A DNA stretch of 64,000 nucleotides from Hyphomicrobiales bacterium (GCA_900473795.1 UCMT01000020.1:1-64000), one strand, 5' to 3'; shown: positions 44,667 to 54,402, counted from the first letter of the stretch. Translations and numbers: made by a program. Notes: a model not told the origin generated them from the sequence alone.

Positions 44667-45449
44667 ATGCAGGCAGAACTGCTTCTTCAACAACGTCAAA
44701 GGTTGATCCAGGACCGCCTGCGGGCGTCCGGCCGGGTGCTGGCTGTCGATCTCGCGCAGGAATTCAACGTCTCTGAAGATACGATTCGCCGTGATCTGCG
44801 TGAGCTTGCTGCCGCAGGGCTATGCGAGCGAGTCTATGGCGGCGCGCTGCCGGTTTCGCCCGGCAGTACGACCCTTGCCCAGCGTGTCGGCGATGTGCCG
44901 GAGCGCAAGGCGGCGCTTGCCGCTGCCGCTCTCGCCTTCATCAAACCGGGAATGACGGTCTTCTTCGATGCGGGGTCGACCAATCTAGCGATCGCTGAGG
45001 CGCTTGCGAACGATCTGGAATTGACGGCGGTGACGAACACGCCGCTGCTTGCCGCCGCGCTGATGGACAAGTCCGGAGTGGATCTGATCGTCATCGGCGG
45101 CAAGATCGACAGGCGTGTCGGAGCCGCGGTCGGCGCCAGGGCGCAGCGCGACATCGAGACGCTGCGGCCCGATCTCTGCATTCTCGGCGCCTGTGGCGCC
45201 GATATCGACGCCGGACTGACCGTCTTCGAATACGAGGATGCCGAGTTCAAGCGGCTTGTGGCACAGAGCAGCGCATCGGTGCTGGCGGCAATCACCAACG
45301 ATAAATTCGGGACTTCGGCGCCGCATCGGGTCATCGCCGCGCGTAGCTGCTCGGCACTTGTCGTCGAGCATGATGCACCGGCGGACGCTGTCCGTTGCTA
45401 CGAGGAAGCCGGCATCGCCATCGTGCACGCGCGAAAGGCCAAGGCATGA
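44667..45449 (+). CDS. DeoR-family transcriptional regulator
   Basis: A 260-residue regulator. The N-terminal helix-turn-helix is AVDLAQEFNVSEDTIRRDLRELAAAGL (about residues 24-50), followed by the family-typical RVYGGALPVSP. The C-terminal sugar-phosphate-isomerase-like effector domain contains FFDAGSTNLAIAEAL, VTNTPLLAAALM and DLCILGACGAD. ATG 44667 is chosen as the start because the 68 extra codons upstream have no coding character and the family begins here. It overlaps the next gene (ATGA), giving a deoR-VOC-MFS operon. The effector is presumably a phosphorylated sugar or similar; unknown. Confidence 0.88.
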   Translation: MQAELLLQQRQRLIQDRLRASGRVLAVDLAQEFNVSEDTIRRDLRELAAAGLCERVYGGALPVSPGSTTLAQRVGDVPERKAALAAAALAFIKPGMTVFFDAGSTNLAIAEALANDLELTAVTNTPLLAAALMDKSGVDLIVIGGKIDRRVGAAVGARAQRDIETLRPDLCILGACGADIDAGLTVFEYEDAEFKRLVAQSSASVLAAITNDKFGTSAPHRVIAARSCSALVVEHDAPADAVRCYEEAGIAIVHARKAKA

Positions 45450-45826
45450 GGATCGCCCACGTCGCCCTCTGGACAGCCGATCTCGATGGCCTCTGCCGCT
45501 TCTGGGCCGAGACGTTCGGCGCGGTCGTGGGCGATCTCTACGAGAGCGCCCGCCGCCCCGGCTTTTGCTCGCGCTTCCTGACGCTGAAGGGTGGACCCGC
45601 GATCGAGGTGATGCAGGGGCCCTGGATCACGCGAGAGGTGCTTCAAGAACGGCAGGGCTACGCCCATCTTGCGCTGTCGCTCGGCAGCCGCGAGGCCGTG
45701 GATGCAATGGCTGCGCTGGCGACGGCTTCAGGAATTCTCATCTCCCCCGCCCGCATGACGGGCGATGGCTTCTACGAGGCGGTCCTCAGGGACCCCGACG
45801 GCAATCTCATTGAAATCACGGTTTGA
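45446..45826 (+). CDS. VOC (glyoxalase-fold) family protein
   Basis: A 126-residue vicinal oxygen chelate protein. It begins MRIAHVALWTADLDGLCRFW with the first metal His, has the second His in YAHLALSLGS and the terminal metal Glu in RDPDGNLIEITV, the pattern of lactoylglutathione-lyase-like and dioxygenase-like members. The start overlaps the deoR stop. The product is probably a small-molecule lyase, isomerase or binding protein; no substrate can be named. Confidence 0.85.
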   Translation: MRIAHVALWTADLDGLCRFWAETFGAVVGDLYESARRPGFCSRFLTLKGGPAIEVMQGPWITREVLQERQGYAHLALSLGSREAVDAMAALATASGILISPARMTGDGFYEAVLRDPDGNLIEITV

Positions 45827-45850
45827 GCCCGGACACGACAGGAAAAAACC

Positions 45851-47044
45851 ATGGATCAACGCAACAACCTCCAGCCGCAGGCCGCCGTGCGCTCGGGCTA
45901 CATGCCGAAAACCCGTCTGGCCGTGTCGCTGCTGTTTCTGATGAACGGTTTCGTTACCGGCAGCTGGGCGCCGAAGATTCCGGAATTCAAGGAGAAACTC
46001 GGCATCGGCGAAAGCGTGCTCGGCCTGCTTATCCTCGCCTTCGGCATCGGTTCGCTGGTGCTGATGCCGATCGCCGGCGGCTTCATCGCCAGGGTCGGCT
46101 CGCAGAGGGTGGTGAAGGCCACCGCCATTATCCTGTCGCCGCTTCTCCTGCTCCTGACGCTGCTCCCGAATGTCTGGACGGCGGCGATCGGCATGTTCCT
46201 GCTCGGCGGCTTCGTCGGCGCCATGGATGTGGCGATGAATGCCAATGCGGTCGAGGTGGAGAAGTCGATGCGCCGGGCGATCATGTCGTCCTGCCACGCC
46301 TATTGGAGCCTTGGCGGCCTTATCGGCTCGGCAAGTGGCGGTGTCATCATGGCGCAATTCGGCGTGCTGCCGCACGCGATCCTCGTCACGCTGGCCTGTC
46401 TTGCGGTGCTTGGCCTTGCCTGGCCGATGATCCTTCATGATCAGCCGCATCCCGATGTGGCCAAGCAGAAGCTGCGCCTGCCGATGACGCCGCTGCCCTG
46501 GTTGGTCGGTCTCGTTGCGCTGTTCTCGATGGTGCCGGAGGGAAGCGTGCTGGATTGGGGCGCGCTTTACCTGCGCAACGAACTCGGCGCCTCGGTCGCC
46601 CTGTCCGGTTTCGGCTTTGCCGCATTTTCGGCGACCATGGCGATCATGCGGTTTGCCGGTGACCATGTGCGTGACCGCTTCGGCGGCGTGAAGACCCTGC
46701 GCGTCTGCACGCTGACGGCACTGGTCGGCCTCGTCCTTGCCGGTCTTGCGCCGAATGCGCCGCTCGCCATTGTAGGCTTTGCGCTGGCCGGGGTCGGCAT
46801 TTCCAACATGGTGCCGATCGCCTTTTCCGCCGCCGGCAACATGCCGGGCCTGGCACCGGGCATCGGGCTGTCGGTCGCCACCTTCATGGGCTATTCCGGC
46901 ATGCTGTTTGCGCCGTCGCTGATCGGCTTCGTCGCCGAGCACACCGGTTTTTCGATCATCTTTACCTGCATTCCGGCGTTGTTCATCGTGGTGCTTCTCC
47001 TGTCGCATCATGCGGTTCACGCCGATCCGAAGGGACACGACTGA
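45851..47044 (+). CDS. MFS transporter (YbjJ-like)
   Basis: A 397-residue major facilitator superfamily protein with about 12 predicted helices. Helix 1 starts at about residue 20 (LAVSLLFLMNGFVTGSWAPKIPEFKEKLG), which is characteristic of the YbjJ-type group. A central cytoplasmic loop falls near residue 200. AGGAAAAAACC precedes the ATG, 24 bases after the VOC gene. It is the last gene of the operon and would move the compound sensed by the DeoR protein. Direction and substrate unknown. Confidence 0.87.
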   Translation: MDQRNNLQPQAAVRSGYMPKTRLAVSLLFLMNGFVTGSWAPKIPEFKEKLGIGESVLGLLILAFGIGSLVLMPIAGGFIARVGSQRVVKATAIILSPLLLLLTLLPNVWTAAIGMFLLGGFVGAMDVAMNANAVEVEKSMRRAIMSSCHAYWSLGGLIGSASGGVIMAQFGVLPHAILVTLACLAVLGLAWPMILHDQPHPDVAKQKLRLPMTPLPWLVGLVALFSMVPEGSVLDWGALYLRNELGASVALSGFGFAAFSATMAIMRFAGDHVRDRFGGVKTLRVCTLTALVGLVLAGLAPNAPLAIVGFALAGVGISNMVPIAFSAAGNMPGLAPGIGLSVATFMGYSGMLFAPSLIGFVAEHTGFSIIFTCIPALFIVVLLLSHHAVHADPKGHD

Positions 47045-47165
47045 GGTCAACGTGCGGCCTGCCGGTCATCAATTCGCCGTCAATCCATGCTGTTGCCGTT
47101 GACAAGGCGGCTTTCCTCATCCACCTCAAGGAAAATCGCCGCAACAGCATGTTCAAGGGGCTTTC

Positions 47166-48419
47166 ATGTCTTCCGCCTTCGATTTTGATCCGCAGCCGCG
47201 CAGGGCCTCCGTTGCCGTCGATGTCGGTGGAGTGATCGTCGGGGGAGCTGCACCCGTCGTCGTGCAGTCTATGACCAATACCGACACGGCAGACGTCGAC
47301 GCCACCGTTGCGCAGGTCGCGGCGCTGCATCGTGCCGGCTCCGAACTGGTGCGCATCACCGTCGACCGCGACGAAAGCGCTGCGGCCGTGCCGAAGATCC
47401 GCGAGCGGCTCGAGCGCCTCGGCCTCGACGTGCCGCTGATCGGCGATTTCCATTATATCGGCCACAAGCTGCTCGCCGACCATCCGGCCTGCGCCGAGGC
47501 GCTGGCGAAATACCGCATCAATCCCGGCAATGTCGGCTTCAAGGACAAGAAGGACAAGCAATTCGCCGCCATCATCGAGCGTGCCATCGAATTCAACAAG
47601 CCGGTGCGCATCGGCGTCAACTGGGGTTCGCTCGACCAGGAACTCTTGACGCGGATGATGGACGACAACCAGGCGAAGGGCTTTCCGCTCACCGCCAGCC
47701 AAGTCATGCGCGAAACCATCGTCCAGTCGGCGCTGATCTCGGCGGAACTGGCGGAGGAAATCGGTCTGCCGCGCAACCGCATCATCCTTTCGGCCAAGGT
47801 CTCGAACGTGCAGGACCTGATCGCCGTCTATGCGATGCTGGCGACCCGCTCCGACCATGCGCTGCACCTCGGCCTTACCGAAGCCGGCATGGGCTCCAAG
47901 GGCATCGTCGCCTCGGCCGCCTCGCTCGGCATCCTGATGCAGCAGGGGATCGGCGACACGATCCGCATTTCACTCACCCCCGAGCCCGGCGGCGACCGCA
48001 GCCGCGAGGTGCAGGTGGCGCAGGAACTCTTGCAGGTCATGGGCTTCCGGCAGTTCATCCCGGTCGTTGCCGCCTGTCCCGGCTGCGGCCGCACGACCTC
48101 GACGGTATTCCAGGAGCTTGCCCGCAAGATCGAGGACGATATCCGCCGCAACATGCCGGTCTGGCGTGAAAAATATCCGGGCGTCGAAGGCCTGAAGGTC
48201 GCGGTCATGGGCTGCATCGTCAACGGCCCGGGCGAAAGCAAGCATGCCGATATCGGCATCTCGCTGCCGGGCACCGGCGAGCTTCCGGCAGCCCCGGTCT
48301 ATATCGACGGCAAGAAGGCGATGACGATCCGCGGCACCAATATCGCCGGCGATTTCGAGGCGCTCGTCGCCGATTATATCGAGAAGCGTTTCGGACAGGG
48401 TCAGGCTGCGGCCGAATAG
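47166..48419 (+). CDS. ispG: 4-hydroxy-3-methylbut-2-enyl diphosphate synthase (flavodoxin) IspG
   Basis: A 417-residue iron-sulfur enzyme of the MEP isoprenoid pathway that converts 2-C-methyl-D-erythritol 2,4-cyclodiphosphate to HMBPP. The TIM-barrel part has [19 protein letters not shown] and [15 protein letters not shown]. The [4Fe-4S] cysteines are in [17 protein letters not shown] and [12 protein letters not shown]. It is longer than E. coli IspG, as is usual in alphaproteobacteria. AAGGGG precedes the ATG. It converges on lysE with one base between the stops. Confidence 0.96.
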   Translation: MSSAFDFDPQPRRASVAVDVGGVIVGGAAPVVVQSMTNTDTADVDATVAQVAALHRAGSELVRITVDRDESAAAVPKIRERLERLGLDVPLIGDFHYIGHKLLADHPACAEALAKYRINPGNVGFKDKKDKQFAAIIERAIEFNKPVRIGVNWGSLDQELLTRMMDDNQAKGFPLTASQVMRETIVQSALISAELAEEIGLPRNRIILSAKVSNVQDLIAVYAMLATRSDHALHLGLTEAGMGSKGIVASAASLGILMQQGIGDTIRISLTPEPGGDRSREVQVAQELLQVMGFRQFIPVVAACPGCGRTTSTVFQELARKIEDDIRRNMPVWREKYPGVEGLKVAVMGCIVNGPGESKHADIGISLPGTGELPAAPVYIDGKKAMTIRGTNIAGDFEALVADYIEKRFGQGQAAAE

Positions 48420-48420
48420 G

Positions 48421-49059
48421 CTACAGCCGTGCCGTCAGAAGCTTGAATCCCGCAAAGGCAAAGAAGCCGGCCATCGCGCCTTCGATCCCGCGGCGTGCCT
48501 TCCTGTAGCCGCGGTGCACCGGTTCGATGGAAAACAGCAGCGCAAAGCCCATGAAGATGACGACGCCGATCACCATGCAGCCGCCGATCAGGACGGGCAT
48601 GACATGCGGCGCGTCCTGCGGTGTGCCGAGCGAAACCAGCGTGAGCCAGGAAAAGATCGCCTTCGGGTTCGTCAGGTGAATGCCGAGGCCCTTGAGGTAG
48701 AGGCGGCGCAGCGAGGGTGACTGCTTCTCCAGCAGAAGTATGCTGTCCGCTTCCCTCCGCATCGCAGCCTTCAAAGCCTTGAAGGCAAGCCAGAGCAAAT
48801 AGAGCCCACCTGCGATTTTCAGGATGAACAAGGCGTTCCCATAGGTTCTGATCAGCGCAGAGAGCCCGGCTGCCGCCAGCATCGCCCACGTATAGGACCC
48901 CGTCAGAACGCCGAAGGCGAGCGCAAGACCGGCATTGCGGCCATGGCTGATCGCGGTGGAAATGATGGAAACGATCGCCGGTCCGGGTGAAGCCGTGGCA
49001 ATGATGTATGCGCCCCAGGCGACCATCAGCTGTGGCAGGTAGGGCATGAGCGAAGACAT
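48421..49059 (-). CDS. LysE-family amino acid exporter
   Basis: A 212-residue membrane protein of the LysE/RhtB translocator family with about six helices. The N-terminal GAYIIATASPGPAIVSIISTAISHG carries the family signature (A-x-PGP). FILKIAGGLYLLWLAFKAL and LKGLGIHLTNPKAIFSWLTL are also conserved. It exports amino acids, homoserine lactone or similar; the substrate cannot be read. There are 158 bases between it and hisC. Confidence 0.9.
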   Translation of the reverse strand: MSSLMPYLPQLMVAWGAYIIATASPGPAIVSIISTAISHGRNAGLALAFGVLTGSYTWAMLAAAGLSALIRTYGNALFILKIAGGLYLLWLAFKALKAAMRREADSILLLEKQSPSLRRLYLKGLGIHLTNPKAIFSWLTLVSLGTPQDAPHVMPVLIGGCMVIGVVIFMGFALLFSIEPVHRGYRKARRGIEGAMAGFFAFAGFKLLTARL

Positions 49060-49217
49060 AAGCGATTTCCGATTGGTTTTTCACCGCCACTATGCCCGTT
49101 CCCTTGTTCAGCGAAACAGGCATTTTGTCGTGGTGACAATATTCTCTGCCGCTGCCCTTCCGAAGGCCGGCGACAGGCCCGCCTTGCGGCGCTGGCTGAC
49201 CGCCCGAACGAAAGCCC

Positions 49218-50272
49218 TCAGAGAATGTCTTCCAGTGCCGCAATAAGCGCGTCGCACTGCTCCGGCGTGCCGATGGAGATGCGCAGGAAATCGGAAATGC
49301 GCGGCTCGGCGAAGCGGCGCACGAGCACCGCCCGCTCGCGCAGGCCCTTTGCCAGTGCCTCGCCGCTGTGGTCCGGGTGACGGGCAAACACGAAGTTGGC
49401 TTGCGAAGGGAGCACCTCGAAGCCCCGCTGGCGCAGTGCACCGGAAACGCGGTCGCGCGAGGCGATGACGGCATGGCGTGTTTCGTCGAACCACGCGGTG
49501 TCTTCGATGGCGGCGGTGGCGCCAGCCTGTGCGATGCGGTCCAGCGGATAGGAGTTGAAACTGTCCTTGACGCGCTCCAGCGCATCGATCAGCGGGCGCT
49601 GGCCGATGGCATAGCCGACACGCAGACCCGCCAGCGAGCGAGACTTGGACAGGGTGTGGATGACCAGCAGATTGTCGTATTTCCGGGTGAGAGGGATCGC
49701 ACTCTCGCCGCCGAAGTCGATATAAGCTTCGTCGATCACGACCGGCTGCTCGGGATGGGCTGCAAGAAGGGTCTCGATCGCCGACAGTGGCAGGCCAATG
49801 CCGGTGGGCGCATTCGGGTTGGGCAGGATGATCGCGCCGCAGGGACGGTCATAGCCACCGATGTCGATGCCAAAATCGTCGTTCAGAGGGACTTCGACGG
49901 CCTCGATGCCGAACAGGCGGCAATAGGTCGGGTAGAAACTGTAGGTGATGTCGGGATAAAGCAGCGGCTTCTCGTGCTTGAGAAGCGCCACGAAGGCATG
50001 TGCCAGGACCTCGTCGGAACCGTTGCCGACAACACTTCATCCGGCGAGACGCCGTAGGCCTTGGCAATCGTTTCGCGCAGCGCAAGCGCGCTCGGGTCCG
50101 GATAGAGCTTCAGCGTATCGGCCACGGCCGCCTGCATGGCAGTGATTGCCCTGGGCGACGGACCATAGGGATTCTCGTTGGTGTTGAGCTTGACGAGGTT
50201 GGAGATGCGCGGCTGCTCGCCTGCCGTATAGGGCTTCAGCGTGCCGACAATCGGCGACCAGAACTTGCTCAT
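49218..50272 (-). pseudogene. hisC: Histidinol-phosphate aminotransferase hisC, frameshifted
   Basis: Two frames together encode a full HisC. The first, from 50272, reads [20 protein letters not shown] to SPDEVL and then turns to nonsense. The second resumes as [22 protein letters not shown] in register and runs to 49218, with [18 protein letters not shown] and [16 protein letters not shown] (Schiff-base Lys). The break is at 50029-50031: one C seems missing from the + strand (GCCGAC-CAACAC expected), which would restore [11 protein letters not shown]. Intact it would have about 350 residues. It is either a mutation or a sequencing error. HisC is essential for histidine synthesis unless another copy exists. 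It is 3 bases from the polyprenyl synthase gene. Confidence 0.88.
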
Positions 50273-50275
50273 CAG

Positions 50276-51190
50276 TCAGCTCCTGCGATTGGCGACGAAA
50301 CGGGCCGCTTCGTTGAGAACGTCCGCCCGCTCACCGAACGGCTCAAGCAGTGTGGCAGCTTCCTGCACCAGCCGGGCGAGTTGGGTCTCGGTCCAGTCCT
50401 TCCCGTGCAGGGCAACGAGCGTGCCCTTGCCGCGGGCGGCGTCCTTGCCGGTCGCCTTTCCCATCGTCTCCGCGTCGGCCGTCAGGTCGAGAAGGTCGTC
50501 GGCCAGCTGGAACGCGAGGCCGATCTTTTCGCCGTATTGCCGCATCAGCCGCCGATCGGCATCGGAGCTGGCGGCTATGATGGCGCCGGCCTCGCAGGCA
50601 AAGCGGATGAGCGCGCCGGTCTTCATCGCCTGCAGCGTCGTGATGCCTGTCTCGTCGAGCGCGCAGCCTTCCGCCGCCAGGTCGAGCGCCTGGCCGCCGG
50701 CCATGCCGCCGATGCCCGAGGCGCGCGCCAATGCCAGGACCAGCTCGGTCTTCTGCCGGTCCTGGAGCCTTGTTTCCGGTGCGGCGATGATGTCGAAGGC
50801 GAGCGTCAACAGGCTGTCGCCGGCCAAGATAGCGTTTGCCTCGCCATGGGCGATATGCACGGTCGGCTGGCCGCGGCGCAAGTCATCGTCGTCCATGGCC
50901 GGAAGATCGTCATGGACCAGCGAATAGCTGTGGACGCATTCCAATGCCGCGCCGATGCGCAAGGCGGCCTCCGCATCGCCGCCGAGGAGGGCGGCACTCT
51001 CCATCACCAGGAACGGGCGCAGGCGCTTGCCGCCGTTCAGCACGCCATGGCGCATGGCCGCCAGCAGCGGTTCCGGCCGGGCGATTTCATCCGGTTGTGC
51101 CGTGTCGATGAGAATACTGGCCAGACAGGCCTCGACCTCTGCAGCATTGTTCTTCAGGCGGATTTTGAAGGATGCGGAGTTTTCGCTCAT
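50276..51190 (-). CDS. ispA: Polyprenyl (farnesyl/geranylgeranyl) diphosphate synthase
   Basis: A 304-residue trans-isoprenyl diphosphate synthase that condenses isopentenyl diphosphate with allylic diphosphates. GKRLRPFLV is the first substrate-binding block. The first aspartate-rich region is [21 protein letters not shown] (DDxxxxD bacterial FPP type) and the second is [12 protein letters not shown] 51190 is chosen because the 34 upstream codons look non-coding. Being FPP-synthase-like in length and motif, it is named ispA; the exact chain length is not certain. Confidence 0.88.
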   Translation of the reverse strand: MSENSASFKIRLKNNAAEVEACLASILIDTAQPDEIARPEPLLAAMRHGVLNGGKRLRPFLVMESAALLGGDAEAALRIGAALECVHSYSLVHDDLPAMDDDDLRRGQPTVHIAHGEANAILAGDSLLTLAFDIIAAPETRLQDRQKTELVLALARASGIGGMAGGQALDLAAEGCALDETGITTLQAMKTGALIRFACEAGAIIAASSDADRRLMRQYGEKIGLAFQLADDLLDLTADAETMGKATGKDAARGKGTLVALHGKDWTETQLARLVQEAATLLEPFGERADVLNEAARFVANRRS

Positions 51191-51322
51191 GCGGCGCTCT
51201 TTGGCATGACAGTAAGGCCGCTGGCAACGGGATTTTACCATATCGGCAGGCGACGGCCCGGCTGCCGGTGCAAGGCAGAGAAAACCGTTCAAATTTACCC
51301 GTTCTTGCTCTATGAGAATTTT

Positions 51323-52099
51323 ATGGATTATCAGGCGGGCGCTTCAGGGGTGGACATCGTACCGGAGACTCGGGAAGAGGAGGAAGACGTGTCTTCCAGC
51401 CGTTCGCGAGGGTGGCGCGATGTCTTGCGTCAGCACTGGCGCCGTATGCTGTTGATCGCGGCCGCCATCGTCCTCCTGCCTTATGTTTTGATCATCCTCT
51501 ATATCCCCAGTTTCATTCACCCGATTTCGACGCTGATGCTGCGCGATCTCGTATTTCTGCGCGGTTATGACCGCCAATGGGTCTCGTTCGACGAGATTTC
51601 GCCCAATCTCGTGCAGTCGGTGATGATGTCGGAGGATGGCCAGTTCTGTATCCACGACGGCGTCGACTGGGTGCAGATGCGCGGCGTCGTCAACGATGCG
51701 CTGGAAGGCGAATCCACCCGCGGCGCCTCGACGATCCCGATGCAGACCGCAAAGAACCTGTTTCTCTGGAACGGCCGCTCCTTCGTCCGCAAGGGGATGG
51801 AGCTTCCCTTGGCGCTCGTCGCGGATTTCGTCTGGAGCAAGCGGCGGGTGATGGAGCTTTATCTCAACGTCGCGGAATGGGGTCCCGGAATTTATGGCGC
51901 CGAAGCTGCCGCGCGCCACCACTTCGGCGTCTCGGCGGCAAAACTGACGCGCCGGCAGGCCGCTCTTCTTGCCGTGTCGCTTCCCAATCCGTTCGAGCGC
52001 ATCGCCGGCAAGCCCGGCCGTGGCCTGCGACGGCTCGCCTCCGTGATCGAGCGTCGTGCCGGCCGGTCAGGCGAATATATCAAATGCCTTTATGAATGA
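51323..52099 (+). CDS. mtgA: Monofunctional biosynthetic peptidoglycan transglycosylase
   Basis: A 258-residue GT51 enzyme that polymerises lipid II glycan strands without a transpeptidase domain. One N-terminal helix (about residues 41-62, [20 protein letters not shown]) anchors it, with the catalytic domain in the periplasm. The catalytic [13 protein letters not shown] (motif 1) and [20 protein letters not shown] (motif 2), then [10 protein letters not shown], are all there. ATG 51323 begins the frame that fits the family; the frame extends much further upstream only as antisense of ispA and hisC. Confidence 0.93.
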   Translation: MDYQAGASGVDIVPETREEEEDVSSSRSRGWRDVLRQHWRRMLLIAAAIVLLPYVLIILYIPSFIHPISTLMLRDLVFLRGYDRQWVSFDEISPNLVQSVMMSEDGQFCIHDGVDWVQMRGVVNDALEGESTRGASTIPMQTAKNLFLWNGRSFVRKGMELPLALVADFVWSKRRVMELYLNVAEWGPGIYGAEAAARHHFGVSAAKLTRRQAALLAVSLPNPFERIAGKPGRGLRRLASVIERRAGRSGEYIKCLYE

Positions 52100-52178
52100 G
52101 ATCAGGCCTTTTCATTGGCGCTGAACGTGGCTTTCCCTTTATAGCGGGAGCCTCATTCACGAGGATCGGAGAAGACCG

Positions 52179-52826
52179 GTGACCAAGCTCACGCTCTATG
52201 TCGGCAACAAGAACTATTCCTCCTGGTCGCTTCGGCCGTGGCTGGCGCTGGAAGGCTGCGGCGTCCCGTTCGAGGACGTCGTCATCCCCTTCGATTTTGA
52301 GGCCGGCAATCCGAAGTTCAGGGATATTTCGCCGACGGGGCGGGTTCCGGCTCTGCATCATGGCGATGTCCGCGTCTGGGAATCGCTGGCGATCATCGAA
52401 TATGTCGCCGAGCTTTTCCCGCAGGCCGGCATTTGGCCGGAAGATCCCGCCGAAAGGGCGGTCGCCCGCAGCTATTCCATGGAGATGCTCTCGGGTTTCC
52501 GGGCGCTGCGCGGCGCCTGCCCGATGAACATCCGCCGCGAGAAGCGGGCGATCAACCTGCCCGCGGGCGTCATGCACGATGTCGAGCGGATCGAGACGAT
52601 CTGGCGTGAGGCGATAGCCCGTTCCGGCGGTCCGTTCCTGTTCGGCCGCTTCACCGCCGCGGACGCCATGTTCGCACCCGTGGTCAACCGGTTCGAGGTC
52701 TATGACCTCACCCGCAATCCCGGCTCGCTCGCCTATATGGATGCGGTGAAAACTCATCCGGCATTTCGCAAGTGGCAGGAGGCGGCGCTGAAGGAAACCT
52801 GGATCGTGGCGGAAGACGAAGCGTGA
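52179..52826 (+). CDS. Glutathione S-transferase family protein
   Basis: A 215-residue protein. The thioredoxin-like N-terminal domain reads LTLYVGNKNYSSWSLRPWLAL with the likely activating Ser in the NYSSWSLRP loop, then the cis-proline in PTGRVPALHHGD and the glutathione-binding Glu-Ser in VWESLAIIEY. The rest is the all-helical domain (FLFGRFTAADAMFAPVV). The pattern resembles zeta/maleylacetoacetate-isomerase-like bacterial GSTs. The start is GTG 52179 with GGAG seven bases upstream. Function is probably glutathione conjugation; substrate unknown. Confidence 0.9.
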   Translation: MTKLTLYVGNKNYSSWSLRPWLALEGCGVPFEDVVIPFDFEAGNPKFRDISPTGRVPALHHGDVRVWESLAIIEYVAELFPQAGIWPEDPAERAVARSYSMEMLSGFRALRGACPMNIRREKRAINLPAGVMHDVERIETIWREAIARSGGPFLFGRFTAADAMFAPVVNRFEVYDLTRNPGSLAYMDAVKTHPAFRKWQEAALKETWIVAEDEA

Positions 52827-52985
52827 TTCGTCCCGCCGCCGGTCGCCATGAAAAAATACCTGTGGGGACTGGTCAAACGCCTGCGAGGCATGTATAAGCC
52901 CGGCAAATTCCGAGATTGACATCTGTTTGTCCCGGCCAACGGTCTGGCCGCTCAACAGAGTTTTGCCCGATAAGTGGAGTATGAA

Positions 52986-53171
52986 ATGGCTGTACCGAAA
53001 AGAAAAACAAGCCCGTCCAAGCGCGGTATGCGCCGTTCCGCTGACGCGCTGAAGTCTCCGACCTACGTCGAAGACAAGAACTCCGGCGAACTGCGCCGTC
53101 CGCACCACATCGACCTGAAGACCGGCATGTACCGCGGTCGCCAGGTTCTGACCCCGAAGGCTTCCGCTTAA
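52986..53171 (+). CDS. rpmF: 50S ribosomal protein L32
   Basis: A 61-residue basic ribosomal protein, [20 protein letters not shown] at the N-terminus followed by the alphaproteobacterial form without zinc cysteines ([16 protein letters not shown]). GGAG lies seven bases before ATG 52986; an ATG a few codons earlier (52974) is ignored because L32 starts MAVPK. An intrinsic terminator follows, so it is monocistronic. Confidence 0.98.
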   Translation: MAVPKRKTSPSKRGMRRSADALKSPTYVEDKNSGELRRPHHIDLKTGMYRGRQVLTPKASA

Positions 53172-53199
53172 TCAGCGTTGCCGTCAGGCTCGAGTTTCG

Positions 53200-53226
53200 A
53201 AGGGCTGGCTTTCGCCGGCCCTTTTC
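53200..53226 (+). terminator. rpmF: Rho-independent terminator of rpmF
   Basis: AAGGGCTGGC (53200-53209) pairs with GCCGGCCCTT (53214-53223, one G-U pair), followed by TTCTGTT. It lies 30 bases after the rpmF stop. Confidence 0.8.
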
Positions 53227-53364
53227 TGTTGTCTGCTCACAGACCAGCCGGCTGGCCGGGTCGCTCTCCCGCAGGGTCATTTTCTTGACCGTAAACTTAC
53301 TGTAGGCAAATATCGATCGACGTCCGGCCGTGCGGCCGGTGCCATAAATTGGGAGCCATTGCCG

Positions 53365-53772
53365 ATGATTGCCGCCATTCCGTTGCTGATCCTGCCGTTC
53401 GTTCTCTACAATCTCGGAATGGTCGGCCTGCTGGGGAGCGGCGGTGTCGCGGTCTTCGAAAGCACCGTCCTGTCGATGACGATGCTGTCGGGCGCCGTCT
53501 GGACGATGAGCGTCGGCGATCTCGTGATCGTCATCGCGCTCGTCCTGCTTTTCGTCGAAATCCTCAAGGCGACCCGCGTCAGCTCGAAGGCGCTGATGGA
53601 TCATCTGCTGTCGATGGTGCTGTTCATCGTCTTCCTGGTGGAATTCCTGCTGGTCGCCAACGCCGCAACGCACACCTTCTTCATCCTGATGACGATCAGC
53701 TTCATCGACGTGATTGCCGGCTTCTCGGTGTCGATGCGCACCGCCGGGCGGGATGTCTCGATCGGACTTTAA
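53365..53772 (+). CDS. Small four-helix membrane protein, unknown function
   Basis: A 135-residue very hydrophobic protein with four predicted helices (about residues 2-22, 47-68, 79-98 and 103-122). No catalytic motif is seen. ATG 53365 is preferred because GGGAG (53351-53355) sits nine bases upstream; a TTG two codons earlier is weaker. The gene lies between rpmF and phaR and ends close to a shared terminator. I do not recognise a named family; similar small membrane proteins are annotated only as hypothetical in alphaproteobacteria. Confidence 0.75.
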   Translation: MIAAIPLLILPFVLYNLGMVGLLGSGGVAVFESTVLSMTMLSGAVWTMSVGDLVIVIALVLLFVEILKATRVSSKALMDHLLSMVLFIVFLVEFLLVANAATHTFFILMTISFIDVIAGFSVSMRTAGRDVSIGL

Positions 53773-53788
53773 CGGATTAAGGCCAGGT

Positions 53789-53811
53789 GCCGCGCCTTCC
53801 GTCGGCGCGGC
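53789..53811. terminator. Bidirectional hairpin between membrane protein gene and phaR
   Basis: GCCGCGCC (53789-53796) and GGCGCGGC (53804-53811) form a perfect 8-bp stem with a seven-base loop in the 48-bp gap between two convergent genes. Confidence 0.7.
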
Positions 53812-53820
53812 AAAGGCTGG

Positions 53821-54402
53821 TCAGCCGAGGTTTTCCAGTTTCGTCTGCAGCGCGCGAAGCTGTTCCTTCAGTTCATCGATATCCTTGGCCTCTGCCTTGC
53901 GCGGCTCCTTGGCTTGCGGTGTCGCTGCCATGAAGGGTGAGAACATCTGCATCGCCTGATGGAACAGATCGGTATTGCGCCGGACCTGCTCTTCCACCAG
54001 TTGCAAGGGAACCGCGAGGTTCTTGCCGAGCGGCGTGTCGCCGAAGGCCTTGTTGATCTGCTCGCGCATCTGCACCTGCTGGTCGGTGAAAGCCTGCATC
54101 GAATGTTCGAGATAGCTCGGCACCACCATCTGCATCTGGTCGCCGTAGAAGGAGATCAGCTGGCGCAGGAAGGAAATCGGCAAAAGCGTGTTGCCGGTCT
54201 TGGATTCCTGCTCGAAAATGATCTGCGTCAACACCTGATGCGTGATGTCCTCGCCTGATTTGGCGTCCTGAACGGTGAATTCCTCCCCCTTCTTCACCAT
54301 GACCGCGAGATCGTCGAGTGTGACGTATGTACTGGTTCCGGTATTGTAGAGCCTCCGGTTGGCGTATTTTTTGATAACGATCTGGCCGTCGTGTTTTGCC
54401 AT
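53821..54402 (-). CDS. phaR: Polyhydroxyalkanoate synthesis repressor PhaR
   Basis: A 193-residue regulator that binds DNA and PHB granules to control phasin and PHB synthesis. The N-terminal DNA-binding domain begins with the highly conserved IVIKKYANRRLYNTGTSTYVTLDDL, followed by the PHB accumulation domain (LPISFLRQLISFYGDQMQMVVPSYLE). The C-terminus is a predicted coiled coil (IDELKEQLRALQTKLENLG). It is divergent from phbA across 225 bases, the usual arrangement with its target genes. Confidence 0.95.
   Translation of the reverse strand: MAKHDGQIVIKKYANRRLYNTGTSTYVTLDDLAVMVKKGEEFTVQDAKSGEDITHQVLTQIIFEQESKTGNTLLPISFLRQLISFYGDQMQMVVPSYLEHSMQAFTDQQVQMREQINKAFGDTPLGKNLAVPLQLVEEQVRRNTDLFHQAMQMFSPFMAATPQAKEPRKAEAKDIDELKEQLRALQTKLENLG

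Noticed and set aside
50000..51322. Upstream extension of the mtgA frame (over 440 extra codons)
   Set aside because: This part is antisense to hisC and the polyprenyl synthase gene. MtgA normally has about 230-260 residues, which fits ATG 51323.
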